From assembly GCA_020056895.1 (NCBI GenBank), contig JAGVGV010000683.1:1-5249 (forward strand): a DNA stretch of 5,249 bases. The letters run 5' to 3'. How positions within the stretch are numbered: position 1 is the first letter of the stretch; each line of letters opens with the position of its first letter. Of the stretch, positions 1 to 5,249 are shown one piece after another. This DNA comes from Deltaproteobacteria bacterium. GTDB lineage: Bacteria > Desulfobacterota > Desulfarculia > Adiutricales > JAGVGV01. The notes beneath the pieces are model-generated. The model had not been told where the DNA came from, did no database searches, and saw nothing but the letters and a program-made list of their open reading frames with translations. The position numbers and the translations under genes are program-made.

Positions 1-958
1 CGGCCTCGACAGCCTTCTGGCCGCTCTCACGCTCAAACGGCAGGGCATCGACGTCCGGCTCCTGACCTTCGTCACGCCTTTTTTCGGGGCCGACCGGGCC
101 ATGGCTTCGGGCCGGGCCATCGGTCTTGAACCTCGCCCCGTGGACCTGACCGAACCTCATTTGGTGATGCTTCGAGCCCCCAAATACGGATATGGCCGGT
201 ACATGAACCCCTGCATCGACTGCCACGCCTTGATGTTCGCCCAGGCCGGCCGGATCATGAGGGATGAGGGCGGGGATTTCCTGTTTTCCGGCGAGGTGTT
301 GGGGCAAAGGCCCATGAGCCAAAACCGCCAGTCCTTGGCCGCCGTGGCCCGGGAATCCGGTTTCGCCGGCCATATCCTCAGACCCCTTTCGGCTCAGGTT
401 CTTGAGCCCACGGCCATGGAAGAAACGGGCCTTGTGGACCGATCCCGGCTGCTGGGGTTCTCCGGCCGAAGCCGCAAACCGCAAATCGCCTTGGCCGCCG
501 AATGGGGCGTAACCAACTACCCCAACCCGGCCGGCGGCTGTCTGCTGACCGACCCCGTTTTTACCCATCGGCTGAAGGAACTGGCGGACCATGAAGGCCT
601 TAACGATCCCCGGCTGATGCACCTGTTGAAAGTCGGCCGCCATTTCCGGTTGCCGGATGGATTCAAAGTGGTGGTCGGACGGAACGAACGGGAAAACGAA
701 GCCCTGATGGCCTGGTCCCGGCCGGGCGACTTGATCCTCCATACCATTACCGACCCTGGCCCGGTGGTGCTGGTCCCGGGAGCCGCTCTTCTGGGTGCGG
801 ACCATCCGTCCTTTCTCCTGGCCGCAAGCCTGACTGCTTCGTACAGCGACGCCGCCGCGCCTCGAACCATCCCCATCGCGGTCGGCCGGCCCGAAGAGGG
901 TGAACCCACCATGGTCCAGGTTCTCCCGCGCCCGGATTTTTCCGGGTTTATGGTCTGA
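1..958 (+). CDS. ThiI/MnmA-like PP-loop thiouridylase with C-terminal NFACT-R-like domain (5' partial)
   Basis: The reading frame is open from base 2, giving 318 visible residues; the start lies outside the window. The first visible residues (GLDSLLAAL) look like the second half of a PP-loop ATP-pyrophosphatase motif SGGxDS, used to adenylate a base before sulfur transfer. NPCIDC (cysteines at visible residues 71 and 74) and the following DFLFSGEVLGQRPMSQ (92-107) resemble the MnmA/ThiI pattern of a cysteine pair followed by a substrate-site strand. NPAGGCLLTDP (175-185) supplies a third cysteine at 180, a candidate partner for persulfide or disulfide chemistry. From about residue 205 the pattern VVGRNERENEAL (224-235) then GDLILHTITDPGPVVLVPG (242-260) matches the NFACT-R (DUF814) RNA-binding domain. 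The expected role is cytoplasmic tRNA thiolation; the exact position modified cannot be read from sequence. Such proteins are often labelled ThiI, but no THUMP or rhodanese domain is visible, so I give no gene symbol. Confidence 0.82.
   Translation, partial: GLDSLLAALTLKRQGIDVRLLTFVTPFFGADRAMASGRAIGLEPRPVDLTEPHLVMLRAPKYGYGRYMNPCIDCHALMFAQAGRIMRDEGGDFLFSGEVLGQRPMSQNRQSLAAVARESGFAGHILRPLSAQVLEPTAMEETGLVDRSRLLGFSGRSRKPQIALAAEWGVTNYPNPAGGCLLTDPVFTHRLKELADHEGLNDPRLMHLLKVGRHFRLPDGFKVVVGRNERENEALMAWSRPGDLILHTITDPGPVVLVPGAALLGADHPSFLLAASLTASYSDAAAPRTIPIAVGRPEEGEPTMVQVLPRPDFSGFMV
931..949 (+). terminator. Weak hairpin overlapping the end of the ThiI-like gene
   Basis: CCCGGA (931-936) and TCCGGG (941-946) form a perfect 6-bp stem around a TTTT loop, followed by only TTTA. 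It lies inside the last codons, ending 9 bases before the stop at 956-958. It could help end the transcript, but the short T tract and its position in coding sequence make chance or codon effects equally likely. Confidence 0.2.
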
Positions 959-1149
959 AAGAATGAAATGATTGGGGACTTCCCCGTCGTTTCTTCTTGC
1001 CCCCATCCGAGTGGAATGGTAGGTACGGCCGCTAAAGAGATTATCTCGGAGGTCGGATCGCCGCCCTGCCCTGGACGCATGGTCCATCGCCCGGCGGGGC
1101 TCCAAAACCACGACGAACCACCTGAACTGAAGAAAGCAAGAACGATCTT
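959..1149 (+). promoter_or_regulatory. Intergenic leader of the Na/Pi transporter gene, with a GAGAT-t-ATCTC palindrome
   Basis: This 191-nt gap separates the ThiI-like gene from the transporter gene, so the latter probably has its own promoter here. The clearest element is an 11-base palindrome at 1037-1047, with 5-bp arms GAGAT and ATCTC around one T, which could be a regulator half-site pair. A 4-bp GGGG/CCCC hairpin lies at 974-985. I see no convincing -35/-10 pair and nothing resembling the enterobacterial Pho box. A 61-codon open frame (968-1153) crosses the gap but lacks a good ribosome site and any recognisable motif, so I do not call it a gene. Confidence 0.3.
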
Positions 1150-2829
1150 ATGAGTTGGAAACTGATTTTTTTTCAAACCATCGGCGGCCTGGGGCTCTTC
1201 TTGTACGGTATGCGGATCATGTCCGATTCGCTCCAACGGGTGGCCGGCGAGCGGATGCGAAAAATCCTGGCCGCCGTTTCGGCCAATCGGTGGGTGGCCT
1301 GTCTGACCGGCACTCTGGTAACGGGCGTTATCCAAAGCTCGAGCGCCACCACGGTCATGATCGTGGGTTTCACCAACGCCGGGCTCCTGACCATCCAGCA
1401 GGCCGTGGGTCTGGTTCTGGGGGCCAACATCGGCACCACCATGACCGCTCAGCTCATCGCCTTTAAAATCACCGATCTGGCTTTGCCCTGCATTGGTTTG
1501 GGCGCGGCCATGAGGCTGTTCGCCGGCAAGAAGCGAACCCAGGACCTGGGCGGCATTCTTTTGGGCTTCGGGATGCTGTTTTACGGCATGGTGATCATGA
1601 GCGACGGCGTGGCGCCGCTTAAGCAATCCGCCGCCGTGGTCGAATTTTTCACCCGGTTCGATACCAGCCATTTCGGCGGCATTCTTTTGTGCGTGGCCGT
1701 GGGCACCGTGGTGACCATGGTCCTTCAAAGTTCCAGCGCCACCGTGGGCTTGACCATCGCCCTGGCCACTCAGGGGCTGCTCACCTTTCCCACCGCCGTG
1801 GCCCTGGTTTTGGGAGACAACATCGGCACCACCATCACCGCCGAACTGGCGGGCATCGGCACGGATTACAACGCCCGAAGAACGGCCCGGGCCCACACTA
1901 TGTTCAACGTGCTGGGCGTCTGCTACATGGTGCTTATTTTCCCCTATTTCGTCGGCCTGGTGGAATGGCTGACCTCCTCCTTTATGGGCTTGGGACCGGC
2001 GGACGCCATTGTTGAGGGCAACAAGCCCAACATCGCCCGGTACATCGCCAACGCCCACACCATGTTCAACGTGATCAACGCTTCCGTCTTCCTGGTCGGC
2101 CTGCCGCTTTTGATCCGCGTGGCCACGGCCATCACCATTAAAGGTCCTTCCGAAGAACAGCAGGACCTGTATGAAGCCCAATACCTGGATTCCCAGTTCC
2201 TGGATGTACCCGCGGTGGCTTTGGAAGAGGCCCGCCAGGAAATCATCCGCATGGGCGGCATTGCCGAACGGATGATGTCCGATGTGATCCATGGCATGGA
2301 AACCCGAAGCCTCAAGGACATGGGCGACTGGAAGCACAAGGAAAACGCGCTGGATTCACTGCAGAAAAAAATCACCGATTACCTGGTCCAGGTTTCCCAG
2401 CGCGACATCACCCTCGAGGAATCCAAGCGTATTTCCTCATCCATGCGCATGGTCAACAATATCGAACGGATCGGCGATACCGTCCAGAACATCGCGGAAC
2501 TCATCGAGGAAATGGTGGAAAACAACGTCGAGCTCTCTCCGGAAGGCGTGGAAGATTTCAAAAAAATCTCCGGCACGACCATGGACTTTTTCCGGTTCCT
2601 GCTCGATTCGATGAAAACCGGTCAGACGAACATCATGGAAAAATCCCGGGAGTACGAAGAATCCATTGACCTGATGCGCGAGGAAATGCGGGGCAACCAC
2701 CTTACCCGGTTAAGGGGCGGCGTTTGTTCCATCGACCCCGGGTTGATTTTCACCGATATGCTGAATCATTTTGAAAAAATCGGCGATTACTGCTTCAACG
2801 TCTGCCAGGCCGTGGCCGGCATCAAGTAG
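1150..2829 (+). CDS. Na+/phosphate cotransporter (NptA/YjbB family) with C-terminal PhoU-like domain
   Basis: This 559-residue inner-membrane protein belongs to the Na/Pi cotransporter family (SLC34-like, Pfam Na_Pi_cotrans). It has the two family repeats. The first carries QSSSATT (62-68) and GANIGTT (91-97); the second carries QSSSATV (193-199) and GDNIGTT (222-228). The QSSS motifs line the sodium/phosphate site in this family. AHTMFNV occurs twice (248-254 and 302-308). Hydrophobic stretches cover roughly residues 5-325. From about 355 to the end there is a charged helical PhoU-like domain with the paired signatures NNIERIGD (436-443) and FEKIGD (541-546), which typically bind metal and control phosphate flux. 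Length is normal for the PhoU-fused bacterial form. The start is set by the conserved N-terminus (SWKLIFFQTIGGLGLFLYGM). Upstream is only a purine-rich stretch (1130-1142), with no strong Shine-Dalgarno. The family moves phosphate in or, as proposed for YjbB, out of the cell; direction cannot be decided here. Confidence 0.93.
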   Translation: MSWKLIFFQTIGGLGLFLYGMRIMSDSLQRVAGERMRKILAAVSANRWVACLTGTLVTGVIQSSSATTVMIVGFTNAGLLTIQQAVGLVLGANIGTTMTAQLIAFKITDLALPCIGLGAAMRLFAGKKRTQDLGGILLGFGMLFYGMVIMSDGVAPLKQSAAVVEFFTRFDTSHFGGILLCVAVGTVVTMVLQSSSATVGLTIALATQGLLTFPTAVALVLGDNIGTTITAELAGIGTDYNARRTARAHTMFNVLGVCYMVLIFPYFVGLVEWLTSSFMGLGPADAIVEGNKPNIARYIANAHTMFNVINASVFLVGLPLLIRVATAITIKGPSEEQQDLYEAQYLDSQFLDVPAVALEEARQEIIRMGGIAERMMSDVIHGMETRSLKDMGDWKHKENALDSLQKKITDYLVQVSQRDITLEESKRISSSMRMVNNIERIGDTVQNIAELIEEMVENNVELSPEGVEDFKKISGTTMDFFRFLLDSMKTGQTNIMEKSREYEESIDLMREEMRGNHLTRLRGGVCSIDPGLIFTDMLNHFEKIGDYCFNVCQAVAGIK

Positions 2830-2896
2830 CCGAAAAAAGCCAATCGGAGGCGCTTTCCGAGCCGTATCCGGCCGGAAGGCCCCCGATCGAAGAACC

Positions 2897-2900
2897 GAGG
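2897..2900 (+). promoter_or_regulatory. Shine-Dalgarno GAGG that selects the GTG start at 2909
   Basis: GAGG at 2897-2900 sits 8 nt before GTG at 2909. The only upstream ATG in this frame that I considered (2771) lies 59 bases inside the transporter gene and would add 46 residues with no family character. The GTG start is therefore preferred. Confidence 0.65.
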
Positions 2901-2908
2901 ATTTCCGC

Positions 2909-3760
2909 GTGACCTCAACCCGACGCATCGACCGCACCCTTCTGGCCTGGCCCCGCCGAACCCTGAACATCGCCCACCGAGGCGACCGGTCCCGGGCTCC
3001 GGAAAACACCCTGGCCGCCGCGGCTCTGGCCTTTGACGCCGGAGCCGACATGTGGGAACTGGACGTTCAACTTTCCGCGGACGGCGAGCCCGTGGTCTTT
3101 CACGACGACACCCTGGAACGGACCACCGATCTGGACCGACATCCGGAATTCGCCGGCCGGCCGGCCCGGGTGGACGCCTTTACTCTGGCGGAATTGAAGC
3201 AGCTTTCAGCGGGCGCCTGGTTCCTTCAGACTGACCCCTTTGGCCGAATCCAGTCCGGACAAATCCCGGCCGAAGCCCTGTCCCAGTACCCCGAACAACG
3301 GATTCCCACCCTGGAGGAGGCTCTTCGCTTCACCAGTGACCGGGCCTGGCGGGTAAACGTGGAAATCAAGGACCTGTCCGGTCAGCCCGGCCACGGCCGC
3401 GTTGTTGAGACGGTGACCGGCCTGATCGGCGGATTGGGGATGGCCGACCGAGTACTTTTGTCGTCCTTCCACCATCCCTACCTGGTCCAGGCCAAGAACC
3501 GGATTCCCCGCCTGGCCACGGCCGCCCTGGTGGAAGAAGCCGGATTCGCCCCTTTCAAGGTTCTGGGAGAATGCGGCGCCGAAGCCTGGCACCCCGCGGC
3601 CTGGCTGGTGAACGATGACGAAACCAGGGCTCTCCGGGCGGCGGGGTATCTGGTGAACGTTTGGACGGTGAACGCCCAGCCCGATATGGACCGTTTTCTG
3701 GCCTTGGGCGTGGACGGCCTGTTCACCGACGATCCGTTGCTATTGGCCGGCCGGTCCTGA
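2909..3760 (+). CDS. Glycerophosphodiester phosphodiesterase (GDPD family)
   Basis: This encodes 283 residues from a GTG start, close to the usual bacterial GDPD length. The enzyme hydrolyses glycerophosphodiesters, from phospholipid turnover or uptake, to sn-glycerol 3-phosphate and an alcohol, with a divalent metal on a TIM barrel. Visible signatures are AHRGD (catalytic His23, Arg24), APENTL (Glu32), WELDVQLSADG (Glu50, Asp52) and VVFHDDTLERTTD (second catalytic His65). VNVEIKD (Glu152, Lys154) and the C-terminal VNVWTVN (249-255) and DGLFTDDP (269-276) follow. All expected catalytic and metal residues are present, so it should be active. There is no signal peptide or lipobox, so it is probably cytoplasmic (UgpQ-like rather than periplasmic GlpQ-like). 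Residues about 103-129 form a longer loop between the WF and RIPTLEEAL motifs than in short family members. The gene starts 79 nt after the Na/Pi transporter stop on the same strand, with no clear terminator between them, so cotranscription is plausible. Confidence 0.93.
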   Translation: MTSTRRIDRTLLAWPRRTLNIAHRGDRSRAPENTLAAAALAFDAGADMWELDVQLSADGEPVVFHDDTLERTTDLDRHPEFAGRPARVDAFTLAELKQLSAGAWFLQTDPFGRIQSGQIPAEALSQYPEQRIPTLEEALRFTSDRAWRVNVEIKDLSGQPGHGRVVETVTGLIGGLGMADRVLLSSFHHPYLVQAKNRIPRLATAALVEEAGFAPFKVLGECGAEAWHPAAWLVNDDETRALRAAGYLVNVWTVNAQPDMDRFLALGVDGLFTDDPLLLAGRS

Positions 3761-3767
3761 CCTTACA

Positions 3768-3781
3768 CCCGACCTGTCGGG
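3768..3781. terminator. Small hairpin between convergent genes
   Basis: CCCGA (3768-3772) and TCGGG (3777-3781) pair around a CCTG loop in the 41-nt gap between the phosphodiesterase and rmlB ends. It is placed where a shared terminator would be expected, but neither strand has a T tract after it. Intrinsic termination is therefore weakly supported. Confidence 0.22.
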
Positions 3782-3801
3782 CTGCTTCCCCGTACGCCCT
3801 T

Positions 3802-4872
3802 TTAAGCGGCCGTTCCATACTGCCGCTTCAGCCATTGGCGGAATTCCGGCCCGGCCACGGCCTGAATCCATTCCGGATGTTCGAGGTACCAGTCGATGGT
3901 CTGAAACAGACCTGATACAAAGGATTCCCTGGGCTCCCATCCCAATTCGCTTTTCACTTTTTTGAAATTCATGGCGTACCGGCGATCATGCCCCGGCCGG
4001 TCCGGAACGAAGCGGATCAAACGTTCGTGCGGCCGGTGAGGGGATTCCGGCATCAGATCGTCCAACCGGCGGCAAAGGGTCCGGATCAGATCGATGTTCG
4101 CTATTTCAGCCGCTCCGCCGATGTTATATGTCTGCCCCGGCCGGCCTTTATCCAGCACCAGCCGGAGCGCTCGGGCGTGGTCGTCCACGTACAGCCAGTC
4201 GCGAACGTTCAGGCCGTCTCCGTATACGGGCAGGGGCAAGCCTTCCATCGCCAGGAGGATCATCAGCGGGATCAGCTTTTCCGGGTACTGGCGGGGTCCG
4301 TAATTGTTGGAGCAATTGGTGATCAGAACGGGCAGACCGTATGTATGGAACCAGGCGGCGGTCAGGTGGTCGGCGGCGGCCTTGGAGGCGGCGTACGGGC
4401 TGCGGGGATCGTAGGGCGTGGTTTCCGTAAAGGCTGGATCACTCGGCCCCAGCGAGCCGTAAACTTCATCCGTGGAAACAAGCAAAAAGCGGAATCGGTC
4501 TCGATCCGGCCCGCAATCGGCGTGGTATTCCCGGGCGGCGGCCAGCAAAGCATGCGTGCCCAGGACGTTGGTTTCGAGGAACGGCCGGGCGCCCAGGATG
4601 GACCGGTCCACATGAGTTTCGGCGGCCAGGTGCATTACCGCTCGCGGCCGGTGTTCCTGGAATAGCCGTCGGACCAACTCCAAGTCGCCAATGTCTCCGT
4701 GGACGAACACATGGCCGGAGTCCCCCGCCAGGGCATCGATGTTGGCTCGATGGCCGGCATAGGTCAACTTGTCCAGATTGACCACGCCCAGGGGCTCCAC
4801 CCGGCGAAGCAGCCGAACCAACGCCGACCCGATGAACCCCGCCCCCCCCGTAACCAGCACCACATTTTCCAT
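3802..4872 (-). CDS. rmlB: dTDP-glucose 4,6-dehydratase
   Basis: This is a complete 356-residue extended short-chain dehydrogenase/reductase, the usual length for RmlB (RfbB). It converts dTDP-D-glucose to dTDP-4-keto-6-deoxy-D-glucose using tightly bound NAD+, the second step toward dTDP-L-rhamnose and related surface sugars. Residues 9-15 (GGAGFIG) form the Rossmann NAD motif. HLAAETHVDRSI (81-92) and VSTDEVYG (132-139) are family hallmarks; the latter carries the Thr134-Asp135-Glu136 catalytic trio. YAASK (160-164) supplies the Tyr/Lys pair. NNYGPRQYPEKLIP (189-202), GDGLNVRDWLYVDDHARA (218-235), YNIGG (249-253) and DRPGHDRRYA (291-300) complete the nucleotide-sugar site. The TDE trio and the full-length match separate it from UDP-glucose epimerase and UDP-glucuronate decarboxylase. 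The start is supported by a strong ribosome site. rmlA, rmlC and rmlD are not adjacent in the window. The upstream gene on the same strand is DUF4197, 222 nt away across a repeat region. Confidence 0.96.
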   Translation of the reverse strand: MENVVLVTGGAGFIGSALVRLLRRVEPLGVVNLDKLTYAGHRANIDALAGDSGHVFVHGDIGDLELVRRLFQEHRPRAVMHLAAETHVDRSILGARPFLETNVLGTHALLAAAREYHADCGPDRDRFRFLLVSTDEVYGSLGPSDPAFTETTPYDPRSPYAASKAAADHLTAAWFHTYGLPVLITNCSNNYGPRQYPEKLIPLMILLAMEGLPLPVYGDGLNVRDWLYVDDHARALRLVLDKGRPGQTYNIGGAAEIANIDLIRTLCRRLDDLMPESPHRPHERLIRFVPDRPGHDRRYAMNFKKVKSELGWEPRESFVSGLFQTIDWYLEHPEWIQAVAGPEFRQWLKRQYGTAA

Positions 4873-4877
4873 AATAA

Positions 4878-4884
4878 CCTCTTT
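4878..4884 (-). promoter_or_regulatory. Ribosome binding site of rmlB
   Basis: On the minus strand AAAGAGG stands 5 nt before the ATG (4870-4872). It begins only two bases after the base of the 15-bp hairpin at 4887-4920. If transcribed, that hairpin would sit directly beside the ribosome entry site. Confidence 0.75.
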
Positions 4885-4886
4885 AA

Positions 4887-4920
4887 TCCGGGGGGACCTT
4901 TTGAAAAAGGTCCCCCCGGA
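4887..4920. repeat. Perfect 15-bp palindromic hairpin next to the rmlB ribosome site
   Basis: The arms 4887-4901 (TCCGGGGGGACCTTT) and 4906-4920 are exact reverse complements around a TGAA loop. The stem has six consecutive G:C pairs from the G6/C6 runs and an A/T tip. On the plus strand it is followed by a C-rich spacer and then T5 at 4934-4938, about 13 nt away; on the minus strand there is no T tract. The pattern of G-run, A/T tip and C-run resembles dispersed intergenic repeats of sulfate-reducing Desulfobacterota, from general knowledge rather than a search. It could be a repeat copy, a terminator for plus-strand transcription, or an mRNA 5' structure. Confidence 0.85.
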
Positions 4921-4942
4921 CCCCCTCCCAAACTTTTTAACC

Positions 4943-5003
4943 CGGTTGAAAATCGCCCGAGCCCGAAACGCTTCTCGTTTCCGTCCCGGGCGATTCCCAA
5001 CCG
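4943..5003. repeat. Long imperfect palindrome in the rmlB upstream region
   Basis: Three nested stems share one axis. CGGTT (4943-4947) pairs with 4999-5003. AATCGCCCG (4951-4959) pairs exactly with 4987-4995. GAAACG (4965-4970) pairs with CGTTTC (4976-4981) around a CTTCT loop. Internal loops of 3+3 and 5+5 bases separate them, giving 20 base pairs in a 61-nt structure. This is far more pairing than chance would give. It has no T tract after it and no coding sense, so it is best read as the core of a repeat element. Confidence 0.75.
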
Positions 5004-5056
5004 CCTTACAAAATCTTGAGATTGAACGCCGCCGTAAAAGTTTTGGGGAAGGGGGC

Positions 5057-5092
5057 CTGGGGGAATCCTTTCATAAAAAGGGTTCCCCCCAG
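5057..5092 (-). terminator. Imperfect hairpin just after the DUF4197 stop; degenerate inverted copy of the 4887-4920 repeat
   Basis: CTGGGGG (5057-5063) pairs with the C-run and AG at 5086-5092. After one bulged C, AATCCTTT (5064-5071) pairs with 5077-5084, including one G:T pair, around a five-base loop. It begins 2 nt after the DUF4197 stop codon on the minus strand, the right place for a terminator. The following sequence is C-rich, with TTTT only about 17 nt further on. A repeat that also stops transcription is the best reading. Confidence 0.5.
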
Positions 5093-5094
5093 AT

Positions 5095-5249
5095 TCAATT
5101 CGACCCGAACACCTTTTTTAGAATCGAGCTGACCCGGGCCAGGGGATTGGTCCGGATGTCCCGTTCCTCCTCAGCCAGCATGAAGAACAGGCCGTCCAGG
5201 GCCTTTCCGGTCACGTACGAATCGAGGTCCAACGATCCGAACTGGCCCA
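5095..5249 (-). CDS. DUF4197 family protein, C-terminal 50 residues (5' partial)
   Basis: The minus-strand frame is open from the window edge to TGA at 5095-5097. The visible end contains LDSYVTGKALDGLFFMLAEE, then EERDIRTNPLARVSSILKKV and finally FGSN. The succession of YVT-KALDGLF, AEEE-IR-NP and LLKKVFG-like stretches is the characteristic carboxyl end of DUF4197 proteins, which are about 230-residue, usually exported proteins of unknown function. The N-terminus, where a signal peptide would be expected, is outside the window. Termination probably occurs at the hairpin that begins 2 nt after the stop. It is codirectional with rmlB, but the 222-nt repeat-filled gap argues against tight coupling. 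Confidence 0.85.
   Translation of the reverse strand, partial: GQFGSLDLDSYVTGKALDGLFFMLAEEERDIRTNPLARVSSILKKVFGSN

Larger units (their letters stand above)
4887..5092. repeat. Composite inverted-repeat element filling the DUF4197-rmlB gap
   Basis: The two outer hairpins are extended inward by matching arms in inverted orientation. The reverse complement of 4909-4940 and the sequence 5035-5068 show the same succession of runs: A-run, G, T-run, G-run, A, G-run, C pair, G-run, A, CC. Individual runs differ by about one base. Between the arms lie the long palindrome at 4943-5003 and a small AATCT-tg-AGATT palindrome at 5012-5023. No open frame inside has coding character. The arrangement resembles a REP/BIME-type or MITE-like non-autonomous element. 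No target-site duplication is evident, so transposition is unproven. Confidence 0.6.

Noticed and set aside
968..1153. A 61-codon plus-strand frame whose stop overlaps the transporter ATG in an ATGA arrangement
   Set aside because: The overlap suggests translational coupling, but there is no good ribosome site, no membrane segment or motif, and the composition looks intergenic. It remains a weak leader-peptide possibility only.
517..2337. A 606-codon open frame on the minus strand, rich in His, Gly and Gln
   Set aside because: It lies antisense to the ThiI-like and Na/Pi transporter genes, both strongly supported by family motifs. Its low-complexity composition is what the reverse of GC-biased codons gives, and it matches no domain I recognise.
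2844..2860. TCGGA/TCCGA hairpin between the transporter and the phosphodiesterase genes
   Set aside because: A 5-bp stem with a 7-base loop and no T tract is too weak to call a terminator.
2771..2908. N-terminal extension of the phosphodiesterase from ATG 2771
   Set aside because: It overlaps the transporter's last 59 bases, its residues have no family character, and GTG 2909 has a well-placed GAGG and gives the normal length.
3988..4665. A 225-codon plus-strand frame
   Set aside because: It is antisense to the best-supported region of rmlB and has no recognisable motif.
4764..5000. A minus-strand frame of 78 codons, Gly/Pro-rich in the middle
   Set aside because: It runs through the hairpin repeat and then out of frame into rmlB. 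The Gly/Pro stretch is simply the G/C-run repeat translated.
5009..5036. Possible minus-strand promoter for rmlB, with TTTACG and GATTTT 17 bases apart
   Set aside because: The -10-like hexamer matches the consensus at only three positions, and such matches are common by chance in AT-richer gaps.

Overview
The window holds five protein genes, two of them cut by the window edges. There is no RNA gene, CRISPR array, transposase or phage gene that I can support. The DNA is GC-rich, with strong C/G preference at third codon positions. Four things together suggest a sulfate-reducer-like member of the Desulfobacterota (former Deltaproteobacteria): a ThiI-like PP-loop/NFACT-R protein, a Na/Pi-PhoU transporter, a DUF4197 protein, and G-run/C-run hairpin repeats in an intergenic gap. 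That placement is an inference from gene style and repeat type; no marker gene is present to prove it.

Layout. On the plus strand, 1-958 is the 3' part of a ThiI/MnmA-like thiouridylase with a C-terminal NFACT-R-like RNA-binding domain. A 191-nt gap follows, holding a small palindrome but no convincing gene. Then come 1150-2829, a complete Na+/phosphate cotransporter fused to a PhoU-like regulatory bundle, and 2909-3760, a cytoplasmic-type glycerophosphodiester phosphodiesterase with a GTG start. On the minus strand, converging on these, are 3802-4872, a complete dTDP-glucose 4,6-dehydratase (RmlB), and 5095-5249, the last 50 residues of a DUF4197 protein. The 222 nt between the two minus-strand genes are almost filled by a composite structure. 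It has a perfect 15-bp hairpin, a long imperfect central palindrome, and a third, degenerate hairpin that mirrors the first in inverted orientation.

Functionally, the transporter and the phosphodiesterase form a plausible phosphate/organophosphate pair in tandem with a 79-nt gap. RmlB makes dTDP-4-keto-6-deoxy-D-glucose for dTDP-rhamnose and related surface sugars, but its usual partners RmlA, RmlC and RmlD are not next to it here. The tRNA-thiolation-like gene has no evident link to the others. I see ordinary housekeeping and accessory genes rather than a new multi-gene system. The most unusual object is the inverted hairpin-repeat element upstream of rmlB.
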